Made by a program: the position numbers and the translations under genes | Shown here: positions 1 to 9,487 of the stretch, one piece after another | Numbering within the stretch: the first letter of the stretch is position 1 | Layout of the letters: each line of letters begins with the position of its first letter | Assembly (NCBI GenBank): GCA_965240325.2 | Contig: OZ251234.1 | Span: 558,001 to 622,000 of the forward strand | Reading direction: 5' to 3' | Length of the DNA: 64,000 nucleotides | From: Rebecca billardiae RCC1528 | Lineage: Eukaryota > Haptophyta | Notes under the pieces: model-generated | What the model was told of the DNA's origin: nothing | Databases searched by the model: none | The model's input: only the letters and a program-made list of their open reading frames with translations

Positions 1-212
1 GCGGTTGCTCGTCTTGTTCGCGCCGAACTCCGCGGGGCGAAGGCCGTCGCGAGCTCCAGGTCTGGAGCGGGAACGCATCAACGCCGAGTTCGCCTCCGCT
101 CGGCTGCTGGCGTGGCGTTGGTGGAAGAGGAAAGCCCGCAACGGGCTCAACTGGCCCGCCGCCTCCCTCGCGAGGGTTCGGCCGCCTCAACACCCCGTGA
201 AGGCTCGGTCGT

Positions 213-743
213 ATGGAGCAGCTCAAAGCCCTCAAGTCGTTCACCCCGGGCGACAAGGAGAACCTGGTCACCAAGCACGCGCAGGTGCTCGAGGCAAAGC
301 AGCAGCTCGATGATGTCGTCGCCGAGAAGGACGAGCAGCTCGTCGTGCTCAACAAGATGCTGTGCGACCTGATGGCGGAGCGCGACGCGGCGGTGCGCGA
401 AGCGGAGGCGCTCCGCCAGCTCACATCGGTGAACGAGCAGCTCCGCTCCGAGAACAGCAGGCTGATGACGCAGGTGCACGATCTGGAGGAGCAGGTGGAG
501 GAGCTCAACACGGAGCTCGCGGCGCGCGAGCAGGAGCGGCCACCCTCGGAAGCGCCGTCCGGGCCGCCCCCGTCGATTCCGCACTCGTTCTACGTCGCGA
601 GCCCCGCCAAACCGCCCCGGCGAGAGGTCATCGCACGGCCCATGTCCCTCGCTTCGCATCGCTCGACTCACCACCTCACTGCTGCCGATCGCGCGCGCTT
701 GCACGACACAATGACGCGGGCGATGCTGCTCAAAAAGTGGTGA
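213..743 (+). CDS. Coiled-coil protein, unknown function
   Basis: A 176-residue reading frame starts at an ATG that has an in-frame stop 15 bases upstream (198-200), so this ATG is either the true start or lies in an exon whose 5' partner is outside or spliced. Residues about 10-115 are rich in Leu, Glu, Lys, Gln and Asp with heptad-like spacing (for example LRSENSRLMTQVHDLEEQVE), which indicates a long alpha-helical coiled coil. A Pro/Ser-rich linker follows (about 116-135), then a basic tail ending in LLKKW. No catalytic motif is visible and I do not recognise the family. The clear heptad pattern in this frame, but not in the overlapping antisense frame, argues that it is coding. It could be one exon of a larger cytoskeletal or vesicle-tethering protein; that is a guess. 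Confidence 0.55.
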   Translation: MEQLKALKSFTPGDKENLVTKHAQVLEAKQQLDDVVAEKDEQLVVLNKMLCDLMAERDAAVREAEALRQLTSVNEQLRSENSRLMTQVHDLEEQVEELNTELAAREQERPPSEAPSGPPPSIPHSFYVASPAKPPRREVIARPMSLASHRSTHHLTAADRARLHDTMTRAMLLKKW

Positions 744-1561
744 GGCGGCGCAAGGCCCTGGACGTTGCTGCTCATGGGGCCGTTCGCAGGAAGCCGTCGC
801 ACGACCGTCAGGGTGCCCACTCGCGCAGCGGCCCTGCACGCAGCGCGGGCTGCGACCACCGCGCACTCGTGATCGCCTCACACTCGTCCTGTGACAAGCC
901 CTTCTCCGACCGCGCTGGCGCGGCAATATGCGTGGGAGCGGCCTGCCAGGCAGCCTTGACGGCTGGGCTGGCAGCCAGGCTCGCGCAAAGCCCGCGAACA
1001 CAGAATGGTTCCGTGTTGCGGCTTGATCGGACTCGGCATCAGGCCTGCGAGGCTGCTCTTGTCACGGATTGCCTCGGCAGCGAGGCAGGCGCCCGATCGG
1101 CCGATCGTGCCTCGTGGCGATGCGACTCGCGCGTCGTCAGCCAGAGCGGCATCCTGGCTGTGGGTCACGGGCAGCCAGAATCATCGGCTCGTGGCCAGGT
1201 TCGGGCGGCCCGGTGCGACTCACTGACGGCCCGGCGGTGTGACACTGTGACAGGCTCGCGGCAATTTATATTCGTCATATCGCGTATTTAAGTATTCTGT
1301 TTGACACTCGGGCGCCACTCGGCGTGATGACAGACAGACAGACACTAGACAGTTAACACTACCGTTCGTTCAGGCGCATTATTATCCGACGAATAATTTA
1401 TTCCGCGTAGTCATCGTATTCCGGCGGGCTATGATACAATTGATGATGCGCGCCTCCACTCTCCAGGTCAAGTCACCAGTCCGCCAACGAATTCCATATG
1501 ATGATCCATATTCCATGATCCCGGAGTAACTAGCTACTACTACTAGTCATTCATTCACGTC
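744..1561. other. Intergenic, no gene seen
   Basis: This stretch lies between the coiled-coil gene and the 3' end of the ADAT1 gene. It is GC-rich to about 1260 and then becomes AT-richer. Open frames here lack recognisable motifs. It probably holds the 3' flanks of two convergent genes. Confidence 0.5.
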
Positions 1562-3220
1562 TCATGACGATTGACGACATGATGACGCCGCGTCTGCGAC
1601 ACCGCCGGCGCCATTGGCATTGTCCTGAACGACGTCGCCGAGCTGCCACTTCGTGGGCGTCGGCGACTTCAGCTGCCAGCCGCCGAGATGCTGCCAGTCC
1701 GTGAGCAGAGCGTGTCGTGCGTCCGCGTATGTGGTGCTTGCGCGCTTAGCGCCGACCGCATCCAGCTCCAGCAGGTCGTCCCGCCCCGCGTGGTCGCACA
1801 GTGAGCGGAAGCGCGCGTGGAGGGCACGCGAGCAGATGGCGCTTGTCCGCCCAGGGAGCGACGGCCGGGGCTGCGAGCCGATCGCGCGCTCGACCGCGTC
1901 GGTGATCGGTAGGCCCGTCAGCGCGTCGAGCACCTCCGCGTGCGTGCACGCCGCCGACCACCACAGCGCGCGCGGGTCGTCAAAGCACGCGTGCTGCGCG
2001 TTGTGCTGCTCGGTGCAGATGGCGGTGTCCGGATCGAGCTTGACGGCCGTGCACAGCGCTGCCACGTGCGCCACGCGGTACGCGCTCCCCGCGGGCGGGA
2101 GCAGCCGAGGGCCAGCGCGGCGGCGGCGCTTGGACGCGGAGCCGCCCGCAGGGCCGCCCACCGCGCCGTCCGCCCCGGGCGCGGCGGGCGGCGCAAAGTC
2201 CTGCGCGCGGCAGCACACTGCGCGCTCGAGGCACGCGCGGTGGAACTTGCGGCCGACCGTGAGCGTCTCCAGGGTGCACGGCTCTGGCAGGAGGTGGGAG
2301 AGCAGCCCGCCCTGCAGCCCGAGGCACTGCCAGCGGCAGAGCTTGTCGCTGCACGTGTGTGTGCGCCCCGAGCCAGCCGTGCCCACCGGCGCCGTGCCTG
2401 GGGCGTGGACGATGTTGCCCTCAGCGCCCGCGGGCGCCCCCACCGTGGGCGCGCCCGCCTTGACATCTGTCGGCACACCGCATGCGGCAGGCGCGGCAGC
2501 GGGCGCGCGCGGCTCCGCAGGCGGCTTCTTGAGCAGGCGCGCGAGCTGCCCCTGCGCGCGCTGCGGCCAGAACTGCCGCGCGTGCTGCGCCAGCTCGCGC
2601 GGCCACGCGTCGGCGCCCAGCTGCGTGAACGGCCGCTCGGCAGCGCCCTTGGCCCAGCGCTTGACCGACGCATTGCCGCACGGCTGCGACGACGAGTACA
2701 TGTGCAGGCTCACGCCCGCGCGCAGCCGCCACGCGTGCGGCGGGTCGCTCGACGGCCCCACCGGCTCGAGCAGCCGCGGGCGCGCGCCGCCGGCGGTGCA
2801 CGCGAGCTGCTCGGCCGCAGGCGCCGCCACGCCGAGCGCCGCCTCGAGCTCGGCGTACAGGAGATGCACAAACGCGCGGCGGGCGAGCACCTCGGCGTGG
2901 CTGTCGCGCACGAGCTCGCCGGTCACGTCCGCCTCGACCGCCTCGGGCCGCAGGAACTTGGTCCCGCAACCCCAAGCGACGCACTCCAGGCTTGCCGGCT
3001 CGCAGGAGGTGTCGAGCACGCAAATGCCTGCGACGACGGTCTGACGCCGAGCCTCGCGGCGCTCGGCGTCAAACATGCCGCCCTCACGACGATACGCCGC
3101 GAGCACGCACGAAGCAACGCGATCGGCGAACGCGCACGTCGCCACGCGGTCCTTCTCCGCGGAGCGGACCGCCTTGGGCGGCTCTGGGGCAGGCTGCGCG
3201 TCGGGCGGCGGCTCCGCCAT
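1562..3220 (-). CDS. ADAT1: tRNA-specific adenosine deaminase 1 (ADAT1/Tad1)
   Basis: This 552-residue protein carries the deaminase signatures of the ADAT1/ADAR family: SHAEVLARR (catalytic His108 and Glu110), SQPCGNAS (zinc-ligand Cys181) and CSDKLCRWQCLGLQG (second zinc Cys290). ADAT1 converts A37 to inosine next to the anticodon of eukaryotic tRNA-Ala, in nucleus or cytoplasm. The usual PCGDAS is PCGNAS here, an Asp-to-Asn change. A low-complexity Ala/Pro/Gly insert (about 235-285) separates the zinc motifs, and the C-terminal part (about 430-530) matches the ADAT1 tail that contains the WW..A / YAxAR-type elements. The start is the first ATG and no intron is needed. The next gene on the same strand begins 117 bp upstream of this start. 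I am confident of the family; a minor doubt is ADAT1 versus a divergent ADAR lacking dsRNA-binding domains. Confidence 0.88.
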   Translation of the reverse strand: MAEPPPDAQPAPEPPKAVRSAEKDRVATCAFADRVASCVLAAYRREGGMFDAERREARRQTVVAGICVLDTSCEPASLECVAWGCGTKFLRPEAVEADVTGELVRDSHAEVLARRAFVHLLYAELEAALGVAAPAAEQLACTAGGARPRLLEPVGPSSDPPHAWRLRAGVSLHMYSSSQPCGNASVKRWAKGAAERPFTQLGADAWPRELAQHARQFWPQRAQGQLARLLKKPPAEPRAPAAAPAACGVPTDVKAGAPTVGAPAGAEGNIVHAPGTAPVGTAGSGRTHTCSDKLCRWQCLGLQGGLLSHLLPEPCTLETLTVGRKFHRACLERAVCCRAQDFAPPAAPGADGAVGGPAGGSASKRRRRAGPRLLPPAGSAYRVAHVAALCTAVKLDPDTAICTEQHNAQHACFDDPRALWWSAACTHAEVLDALTGLPITDAVERAIGSQPRPSLPGRTSAICSRALHARFRSLCDHAGRDDLLELDAVGAKRASTTYADARHALLTDWQHLGGWQLKSPTPTKWQLGDVVQDNANGAGGVADAASSCRQSS

Positions 3221-3337
3221 CGTGATTCGTTACTACCGAAGTAATTGTTACACAAACTAGCTTACCCCCATACAATACTGAAGTAGGAAACTGAACGCGA
3301 GTGTACAGTAGCTATGATAGCTGTCTGCTTCGTCTGG

Positions 3338-4501
3338 TCAAGCAGCCTGGTCGGCGCCGGGCTTCGCCTTTGCTCGCGGCGGGGTGTTGCCAGCGCGCGA
3401 CGCTCTCGTATCCGGTCGCGTGAGCCCTCTGTGGCAGCCATCCACGCCGACGGGGCTGTCGAGCACGGCGATTGCCAGCGTGCGCAGCTGCTGCGGGGAC
3501 GGCGGCGCGCTGCGCTCGCCCCACGTCGCCCTCCCGCGGTCCGAGCGCAGCTTGAAGGGGACGCGCTCGCTGCTGGCGTTGACGAGGGCGCCGCACGTGA
3601 GCCCGCGCGAGGTGATGTGGAATGTGTGCGCCGTCTCCGACGCGAACTGCCGCCGTTGCCCCGGGTAGCGCCAGGGGCAGGATGGCAGCCCATCATACCT
3701 GCAGCCGCACTGCTCGTGCCACCACTGCCGGCCGTTGCGCCAGCCGGCGCACTTGGGGTGCGCCGCCGCCTGCGCGCGGTACGCCGCCATCTGCGCCGCC
3801 GACACCTCCTCCCGCCACTGCCCGCGGCAGCTGTCCCCGGCGCTCGGCCACAGCGCGTACAGCGCGCACGCCTGCTCGAACAGGTCGGCGTACGCACGCA
3901 CAAAGTCGGCCGGCCGAGCCGCGAACGCGCGGTCCGTCCATGCGAGCACGACGCCGTGCGTCCCGGCCATGTAGCCGTCGAGCTGCGAGGGCGTGACCCA
4001 GCCGATGATGTCGGTGCGCCATCTGAGCACGTAGTCGTACCCGCTGAAGTCGAAGTTCGCGATCGCCACCGCGAGGCAGTACCACTGGTGCGAGTTGAAC
4101 AGCATGGACGCCATCACGCCACGCTGCTCGTACCCGCGGCCGATCAGCACGACGCGCTCGCGGACGGAGCGCGAGAGCTTGCCCGCGAGCACGGCGTAGC
4201 GCAGGTATGTGACCACGTGCACGTCTGTCGGCGCCAGCTGCGCCTCCAACCGCTGCAGGTGCTTCAGGTGCGCGATGCGCAGCTCTCCGGTCAGCAGCGT
4301 CGCCACACGCACGCTGCCGCCCGCCGAGCGCTGCTGCTCCGCTGTCAGGTTCGCCGGGCGTGCGCGGGCGGCCAAAGGTCGAGCCGGGGGCGGCGCGCGA
4401 GGCGCGAGCTCGCGGACTCCCGCGGCCAACAGCACGAGCAGCGCGCAGGTTGCCGCCAGCGCAATCCATCGCCGCCTCACGTCCGCAGCGCACGGCGGCA
4501 T
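3338..4501 (-). CDS. Type II membrane protein, glycosyltransferase-like
   Basis: This 387-residue protein starts at the ATG at 4499-4501; the longer frame to 4510 begins with TTG and is not used here. The N-terminus is short and basic (RRRW), followed by one hydrophobic helix at about residues 11-28, which is a typical signal anchor of Golgi enzymes. The lumenal part has RVATLLTGELR (about 65-75), then VHVVTYLRYAV, DFSGYDYVLRWRTD with an RxD-type acidic site, and a Cys-rich segment (about 225-290). The 'TGELR ... THV/TYLR ... RWRTD' layout resembles Golgi glycosyltransferase-like proteins of algae, where the Arg/Asp pair may bind a nucleotide sugar. No family can be named with certainty. Its start codon lies 8 bp from the start of the divergent F-box gene, so the two promoters must overlap the neighbouring transcripts. 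Confidence 0.6.
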   Translation of the reverse strand: MPPCAADVRRRWIALAATCALLVLLAAGVRELAPRAPPPARPLAARARPANLTAEQQRSAGGSVRVATLLTGELRIAHLKHLQRLEAQLAPTDVHVVTYLRYAVLAGKLSRSVRERVVLIGRGYEQRGVMASMLFNSHQWYCLAVAIANFDFSGYDYVLRWRTDIIGWVTPSQLDGYMAGTHGVVLAWTDRAFAARPADFVRAYADLFEQACALYALWPSAGDSCRGQWREEVSAAQMAAYRAQAAAHPKCAGWRNGRQWWHEQCGCRYDGLPSCPWRYPGQRRQFASETAHTFHITSRGLTCGALVNASSERVPFKLRSDRGRATWGERSAPPSPQQLRTLAIAVLDSPVGVDGCHRGLTRPDTRASRAGNTPPRAKAKPGADQAA

Positions 4502-4509
4502 TGCTGACA
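4502..4509. promoter_or_regulatory. 8-bp gap between divergent start codons
   Basis: Only eight bases separate the ATG of the minus-strand membrane protein (4499-4501) from the ATG of the plus-strand F-box protein (4510-4512). Any promoter and 5' UTR of each gene must lie inside the other gene. No promoter motif can be assigned. Confidence 0.4.
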
Positions 4510-6075
4510 ATGGCGACCCGACTCCCGCCGCCGACCGCGGATGCGCGCGCTGTGCTGCTCAGCTGGGTTGGGCGCGTGCACGGCGCGGCGGAGGCGCTGG
4601 CCGCGCTGCAGCTCGAGGAAACCGCTGCGCCACGCCGCCCGCAGCTGCTCGACCTGCCCGCCGAGATGCTTGCCCTCGTCTGCGCCGCCGTGGCCAATCC
4701 GCTCGACCTCGTGTGCGCGCGCGCCGTGTGCAAGCCGCTACGGCGCGCCGCCGAGCGCGCGCTGCGCGAGAAGGGCGGGCATGAGGGTGGGAAGACGATC
4801 GTTGAGCTCACCCTCGCCGCGCTGCGCCGCGCCTCGCCATCAACCCTCGCCACTGTGAACGCGAGCACCTGTGCGGCGCTTTGCGCGGACGGGCGCGTGC
4901 ATGCGTGGGGCCGTGACGTGCACTTCGACAGGGCCGTGGCCGCCGAGCCGCGCGTGGTTGGGCTCGCTCTGGCTGGCTTTCACCGCGATGTGCTGATGCT
5001 TGATAGCGCAGGCCACGTGCGCCAGACGGAGCTTGGCCCTGCGCTCTGGCCGGGCCGGGTGCTCTCACCGGCCGGTGACAGCACGGCGCGCTGCGTGAGC
5101 GTGCGCGCGAGCGGCAGCCGCGCCGTGCTGCTCAGCGCGGCGGGCCGCGCGTGCGTCACGGCCGACACGCGCCGGCCGAGCTGGGCGTGGGTGCGGCTGC
5201 CGCTGCGCGCGCGCGTGCTGGGCGTGGCCGCAGGCGTGGACATCGTGCTGCTGAGAGACGACCGCGGCCGCGCGCACTCGCTCGGCGCATGCGGCCCGGC
5301 GCTCGGCCGCGGGCTGCCCCGTGCGCCCTCGCCGCCGCGCGAGCCGCGTTCCGGACCTTTCGACGCCGCCATTGCAGAGGCTGGCACGGAGGTGGGCTGC
5401 GGTCGCGTGTGCGCGCTGGAGGGCGAGGTGGTCGTGGACGTCGCGGCAGGCGGCACGTGGCGGGCCTATGCGGGCATGCGCCGCTTCGATCAGCCGGCCA
5501 ACTCGCGCGCCGGCGTCTCACTCTTTGCGTGCGCGTCAGGCCGCGTGTACGCGTGCGGCGCGAGCAGCGCGTGCGGCGCGCTCGGCCTTCCGCGCGCGCC
5601 CGGTGCGCCCGACGTGCCCGAGCCCGAGCCACTCGAGCCGCTCGCGGCCGCAGGCGCGGGCCGCGTGGCGCGCGTGGGCGTGGGGCTTGGCTTTGGCCTC
5701 GCGCTCGACGACGAGGGCGCTGTTTTCGCGTGGGGGCTTGGCCTGGCTGGTGGGGCGGGGCGGCTGCGCGACGAGGCCTCGTGCGCCGAGTGGCGTTCGC
5801 CGCGCGCTGTGCGGCTGCCGCCCTCCGAGGCGCGTGTGACGGGGATGGAGACCTCGGCAGAAGCACGGCATGCGCTGCTGCTGCGTGCGGACGGCTCGCT
5901 GCTCGGGCTCGGCCGCGAGTCGGAGTGCTGGCAGCGGGAGCTCGGCCGCGCCGACAGCACGCCGGCGGCGGACCACGTCTCAGTCATTGCGGCATCCGAC
6001 GCCAGCTCCTCCCTCATCGCGCCCTCTACTGGCCACTACGGGGCCGTCGCGTACCGCGTGTCAGAAGGCGAATAA
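4510..6075 (+). CDS. F-box protein with RCC1-like repeats
   Basis: This 521-residue protein starts at the first ATG of its frame; upstream codons back to 4360 are open but contain only non-ATG starts. Residues about 46-85 (LLDLPAEMLALVCAAVANPL...) form an F-box-like helix set, as used by SCF ubiquitin ligases to bind SKP1. The rest is a run of degenerate RCC1-type repeats, each with a 'V/AHAWG', 'YACGASSACGALG' or 'VFAWGLGLAGG' core followed by 'A.A.' strands, consistent with a seven-bladed propeller. The combination suggests a substrate-recognition subunit of an E3 ligase, which is an inference from domain layout. No intron is needed. Its 3' end faces that of the MBOAT gene. Confidence 0.7.
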   Translation: MATRLPPPTADARAVLLSWVGRVHGAAEALAALQLEETAAPRRPQLLDLPAEMLALVCAAVANPLDLVCARAVCKPLRRAAERALREKGGHEGGKTIVELTLAALRRASPSTLATVNASTCAALCADGRVHAWGRDVHFDRAVAAEPRVVGLALAGFHRDVLMLDSAGHVRQTELGPALWPGRVLSPAGDSTARCVSVRASGSRAVLLSAAGRACVTADTRRPSWAWVRLPLRARVLGVAAGVDIVLLRDDRGRAHSLGACGPALGRGLPRAPSPPREPRSGPFDAAIAEAGTEVGCGRVCALEGEVVVDVAAGGTWRAYAGMRRFDQPANSRAGVSLFACASGRVYACGASSACGALGLPRAPGAPDVPEPEPLEPLAAAGAGRVARVGVGLGFGLALDDEGAVFAWGLGLAGGAGRLRDEASCAEWRSPRAVRLPPSEARVTGMETSAEARHALLLRADGSLLGLGRESECWQRELGRADSTPAADHVSVIAASDASSSLIAPSTGHYGAVAYRVSEGE

Positions 6076-6404
6076 CTCAATAAGCGATGCGCATGGCGGC
6101 GGCGGCATCTTAGCATCAGCAATATAAGCGACGACGCTGCGCGCGCAAATATGTTTTTGCTGGGATGCTGCCGCTGTAGAGTGATGCTGCGCTGATGATC
6201 GACACATCGCGCAGGACTGTATCGTCACTATCGCGTTCAGACTTCAGATCGCCGCGCGCGTGTCGGCTGATCATCGTCAATTTGACCGCGACGACACTGG
6301 CGGCACCGGCCGACCTATCCCTGTGCGCCGCCGCTCGTGTTGCCGCGGCGGCATGATCACGCACAGCAGCCGCAGCAGCATTGATGCACGCCGAGTCGTA
6401 GCCC
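6076..6404. other. Convergent 3' intergenic region
   Basis: This stretch lies between the 3' ends of the F-box gene and the MBOAT gene. It carries no gene-like motif and presumably holds both 3' UTRs. Confidence 0.5.
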
Positions 6405-7888
6405 TCACAACAACGAGCTCAACCCGCCGACCACGCGCGGCAGCGCCACTGCTGGGGCAGCAGGGTACAGGTCGCGCATCGCTCCAAACATGTCGGCGCG
6501 CATCAGGTTCTCCACAAAGAGCTGGCCGAAGGAGCAGATGACGAGCGCCGTCAGCGCCGTCTTGAGCGGCGCGGGCAGCGCGCGCAGCTGCGCGCGCACG
6601 CGCGCGGGCAGCGCCGCGCCGAGCGCCAGCTCGATCGAGCAGAGCACAAACTGCATGCCGAAGAAGAGCGACACCTCACCAACGCGCATCCCGCCGTCCG
6701 CCAGCGGGTGCACGCAGATCGCCCACCTGCGGGGCGGCGCGGCGCAGGGGCAGCGCAGGCGGGGAGCCAAGGTCGGCACATTGCGTGCGCGCAGCGCGGG
6801 GCGTGCGCGTCGTGCGCGCGCGCGGCGCACATGAACTCGTGGAAGGCGGCGGAGCACACGAACGCAGCGAGCGCGCCAAGCGTCGCTGAGCCGCTCGCGC
6901 GCGCGACTGTGCGGAAGTAGGTGCGGTGCATGAGCCGGTGGATGATGAGGTTCCATCGCCGGCCCCAGAAGTCGCGGGGCGAGGTGGCGGCGAGCAGCGG
7001 CATGTCGAAGGCGGGCAGCGAGTCGTACCCCAGCAGGTGGATCGGGATGCGGCTGAGCGTCGACACCCACTCGCCGCAGGAGACGAGGCACCACGCCCAG
7101 TAGTACACGTCCAGCACCGCGCCGCGCGGGCCGAGTGCGCGGGCGAAGGGGCGGTAGCCGCTCGGCGTGCCGGCGTGCACCAGCAGCATGTTCAGGGCCA
7201 TGTACGCCGCGGCGTACGCGCCGAGCCGCGGGATGACCGCGCGCCTGGGCGGCGACGGCGCTGGGTACGCGCGCTGCTGGGCGCTGGCGCTGGCTTGCTC
7301 GGTGGACGGGGTGCGGCACAGCGCGGGCGGGGCGTCGGTGGCGGCAGCGACCGCGTCAGGCTGCTCGTCGAGCGCCTTGACCTTCTCGCGCACGTCCACA
7401 AAGCGCATGTCCGCCTGGTTGACAAAGTAGGCGATCCACGCGCGCATGTCTGCGGCGGCGCCGCGCGGGTGCGTGCCCAGCAAGGCCTCGATGCACTTGA
7501 AGAAGGTTGTCACCGCGCATGCGCTCGTGGTGAAGTACACCATGAAGTGCCGCATCACGGAGCGCAGCAGCACGAACGGGAAGACCGCGGCGGCCACTGC
7601 GAGCGCGGCGAGCGCAGCCAACCGAATCGCGCGCGGCACACGCGGCCCCGTGCGGAAGCGAACCGCATACGCGCACGCGGCGAGCGAGGCGGAGAAAGCG
7701 GTGTAGATCAAGTTCACCTTGGCCAGCTCGAGCCACAGGGTCAGCATGTGCGCATGCGAGGCTCCGAGCCCAAACATGACGCGGGTGCAGCGTTCGTTGC
7801 CGCCGTCTGCGTCGGCCGCGGGATTCCCTGCTTTGTGGCGTGAAGCTTCGCGGCCCAGGACCCGGGCGGCGTTGAGTGCCTTCTTCAT
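6405..7888 (-). CDS. MBOAT wax-synthase-type O-acyltransferase
   Basis: Two exons, 7888-6831 and 6726-6405, give 459 residues. The intron (6727-6830, 104 bp) starts GTGCGC and ends CCGCAG, and splicing restores HEFMWAICVHPLADGG across the join. The protein is hydrophobic with about eight membrane segments. Residues about 305-353 (DFWGRRWNLIIHRLMHRTYFR ... AFHEFM) match the catalytic core of the wax synthase branch of membrane-bound O-acyltransferases, with His350 as the likely active-site histidine. Such enzymes move a fatty acyl group from acyl-CoA to an alcohol or sterol in the ER. A disordered insert (about 185-225) interrupts the middle. The start is the first ATG; the frame extends upstream only with TTG. 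The exact acceptor substrate cannot be told. Confidence 0.78.
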
Positions 7889-8129
7889 CGAAACTTTTGG
7901 CCAGCACGGACGTTCTGATTGGCTGAGCAAACGTTATTGCAAGGGCGGTGGTTATTGCGTCTGCGTCGATGGAGATCGCGAGTCCGGGACTCGCCAGAGC
8001 ACAAACTTGCCTTGCGACAGCCGTTTGCCGCAGACCGCCACGCCGCCTTGGTCTGTGTCACTGTGTGGGTCGCTTGCGTCCACCCTCGCTCGGCGTGCTC
8101 GTCCTCACCTTCGCGAGATCGCGAGGAGA
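7889..8129. promoter_or_regulatory. Divergent promoter region (MBOAT / kinase)
   Basis: These 241 bp separate the start codons of the MBOAT gene (minus) and the kinase gene (plus), so the region should hold both promoters. No core element was assigned. Confidence 0.35.
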
Positions 8130-8996
8130 ATGCCTCTCGCCGACTACCAGATTCTGCGCCAGCTCACCCAGCCATCGCCCTCCGGCAACAGCACCGTGCT
8201 CGTCGCAGAGCGCAACGCGCGCCTGTTTGCACTCAAGTTCGTCCGGCTCGAGGGCGAGGACGACGCGGCTGAGGAGCTTTTGGCGGCTGCGTGCCAAGAG
8301 CTCAAGATCCTCTCGACGCTACGCCACCCGCACATCGTGCGGCTGCGCGAGAGCGAGCGAGTAATCTCCGGGCGTGGAGTACAGCGTCTTCTCATCGTCA
8401 CCGACTTCGCCGAGGGCGGCTCGCTCAAGCAGAGGGTGCTCGACAGAGCCGGCGCGACGACGGGGACGCAGTGGAGCTTGCTCGCAGCTACGTGGGCGGC
8501 GCAGGTGTGCTCAGCAATCGCCTACTGCCACGAAAAGAAGGTGATTCACAGGGACATCAAGCTCGAGAACGTGGTCCTCTCTGCCGCAGGCGACGCGCTC
8601 GTCGTGGACTTTGGGTTTGCGCGCGAGCTCTCCCAGTCGGGCCAGGCGTCCACGCTCCTCGGCACGCCGACAAACATGGCCCCCGAGATGTGGGACAGCC
8701 GCAGCAAGTACGATGCCGCCACCGACGCGTGGGCTCTTGGGTGCTCGCTGTACGAGCTCGCCGCGCTCGTGCATCCCTTTGCACATGCGACGGACCCGCT
8801 CTCACTGCGCGCTCTCGTCTGCGGGCACACGCCAGCAGGTCTTCACGATGGTGCAGTGTCGGACGCCACGGAGCCCCACAGGGCGTGCTTGCTCAAGGCG
8901 TGCGCAGGGCTTCTGCGTCGCGATCCCAAGACTCGCGAATCGGCTGCAGGTGCCACTGTCTTGCTGGAGAGCATGTTTACTGCGGCGGCGGTCTAG
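8130..8996 (+). CDS. Serine/threonine protein kinase
   Basis: This 288-residue protein is almost only a kinase domain. Visible landmarks are the ATP lysine in FALKFV (Lys36), a catalytic loop HRDIKLEN (140-147), DFG (160-162), and a GTPTNMAPE activation segment end (about 178-186) followed by DAWALGCSLYEL. The set fits CAMK/NEK/ULK-like Ser/Thr kinases; the subfamily is not certain. The glycine-rich loop before the lysine is poor: the region is PSPSGNSTVLVAE instead of GxGxxG. The protein starts at the ATG nearest the kinase fold; the frame is open further upstream but that sequence is not kinase-like and runs into the divergent promoter. No regulatory domain follows. Confidence 0.85.
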   Translation: MPLADYQILRQLTQPSPSGNSTVLVAERNARLFALKFVRLEGEDDAAEELLAAACQELKILSTLRHPHIVRLRESERVISGRGVQRLLIVTDFAEGGSLKQRVLDRAGATTGTQWSLLAATWAAQVCSAIAYCHEKKVIHRDIKLENVVLSAAGDALVVDFGFARELSQSGQASTLLGTPTNMAPEMWDSRSKYDAATDAWALGCSLYELAALVHPFAHATDPLSLRALVCGHTPAGLHDGAVSDATEPHRACLLKACAGLLRRDPKTRESAAGATVLLESMFTAAAV

Positions 8997-9487
8997 GACT
9001 CCACTCGTTAGTAGCAACGTCGTGGCATGCAACTGGGTATTGTCGTTGGAACCTTGCGAGGCTCAGGCCGGACGAGTTCAAAAGAGAGAAGGAGAGAGTA
9101 GCCGGGAGAGACAGAGAGAGAGGTATCCCAGGCTGGGAATTCGTCCGGTGACGTGACCGTCACGTGTCGTCATTTGCGCCCGGAACAGCCGTGATGACGT
9201 GTCATCGCGTGACGAGTCCAGCCCACCGGGGGGTCAGAGGGGGGCTCCCACCAGGGGCCCCGCCTCCGCCGCAGCGCTGACTATTCATCATGCGGTCACG
9301 ACGATCTTTCGTCAGCAGTCGTCATCGTCAGATTGCTGTAGTCCCTAATGATGTCATCCCGGCCTCGCGACGACGCGCAAACGCACTGCTGGGCACTGCA
9401 GCGAGTCCGGGTGATACTGATAGTGAGTGATCACGACTCTGTCGACTGCTCGGGTGCCCCGGCGAACAGAGCTCACAGCCTAGCTAG
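8997..9487. other. Convergent 3' intergenic region
   Basis: This stretch contains a purine-rich GA tract at about 9085-9122, several CACGTG/TGACGT-like palindromic words around 9150-9220, and no coding motif. It separates the kinase and ARM-BTB 3' ends. Confidence 0.4.

Noticed and set aside
4360-4509. N-terminal extension of the F-box protein
   Set aside because: No ATG in this part; it only mirrors the opposite gene's coding sequence.
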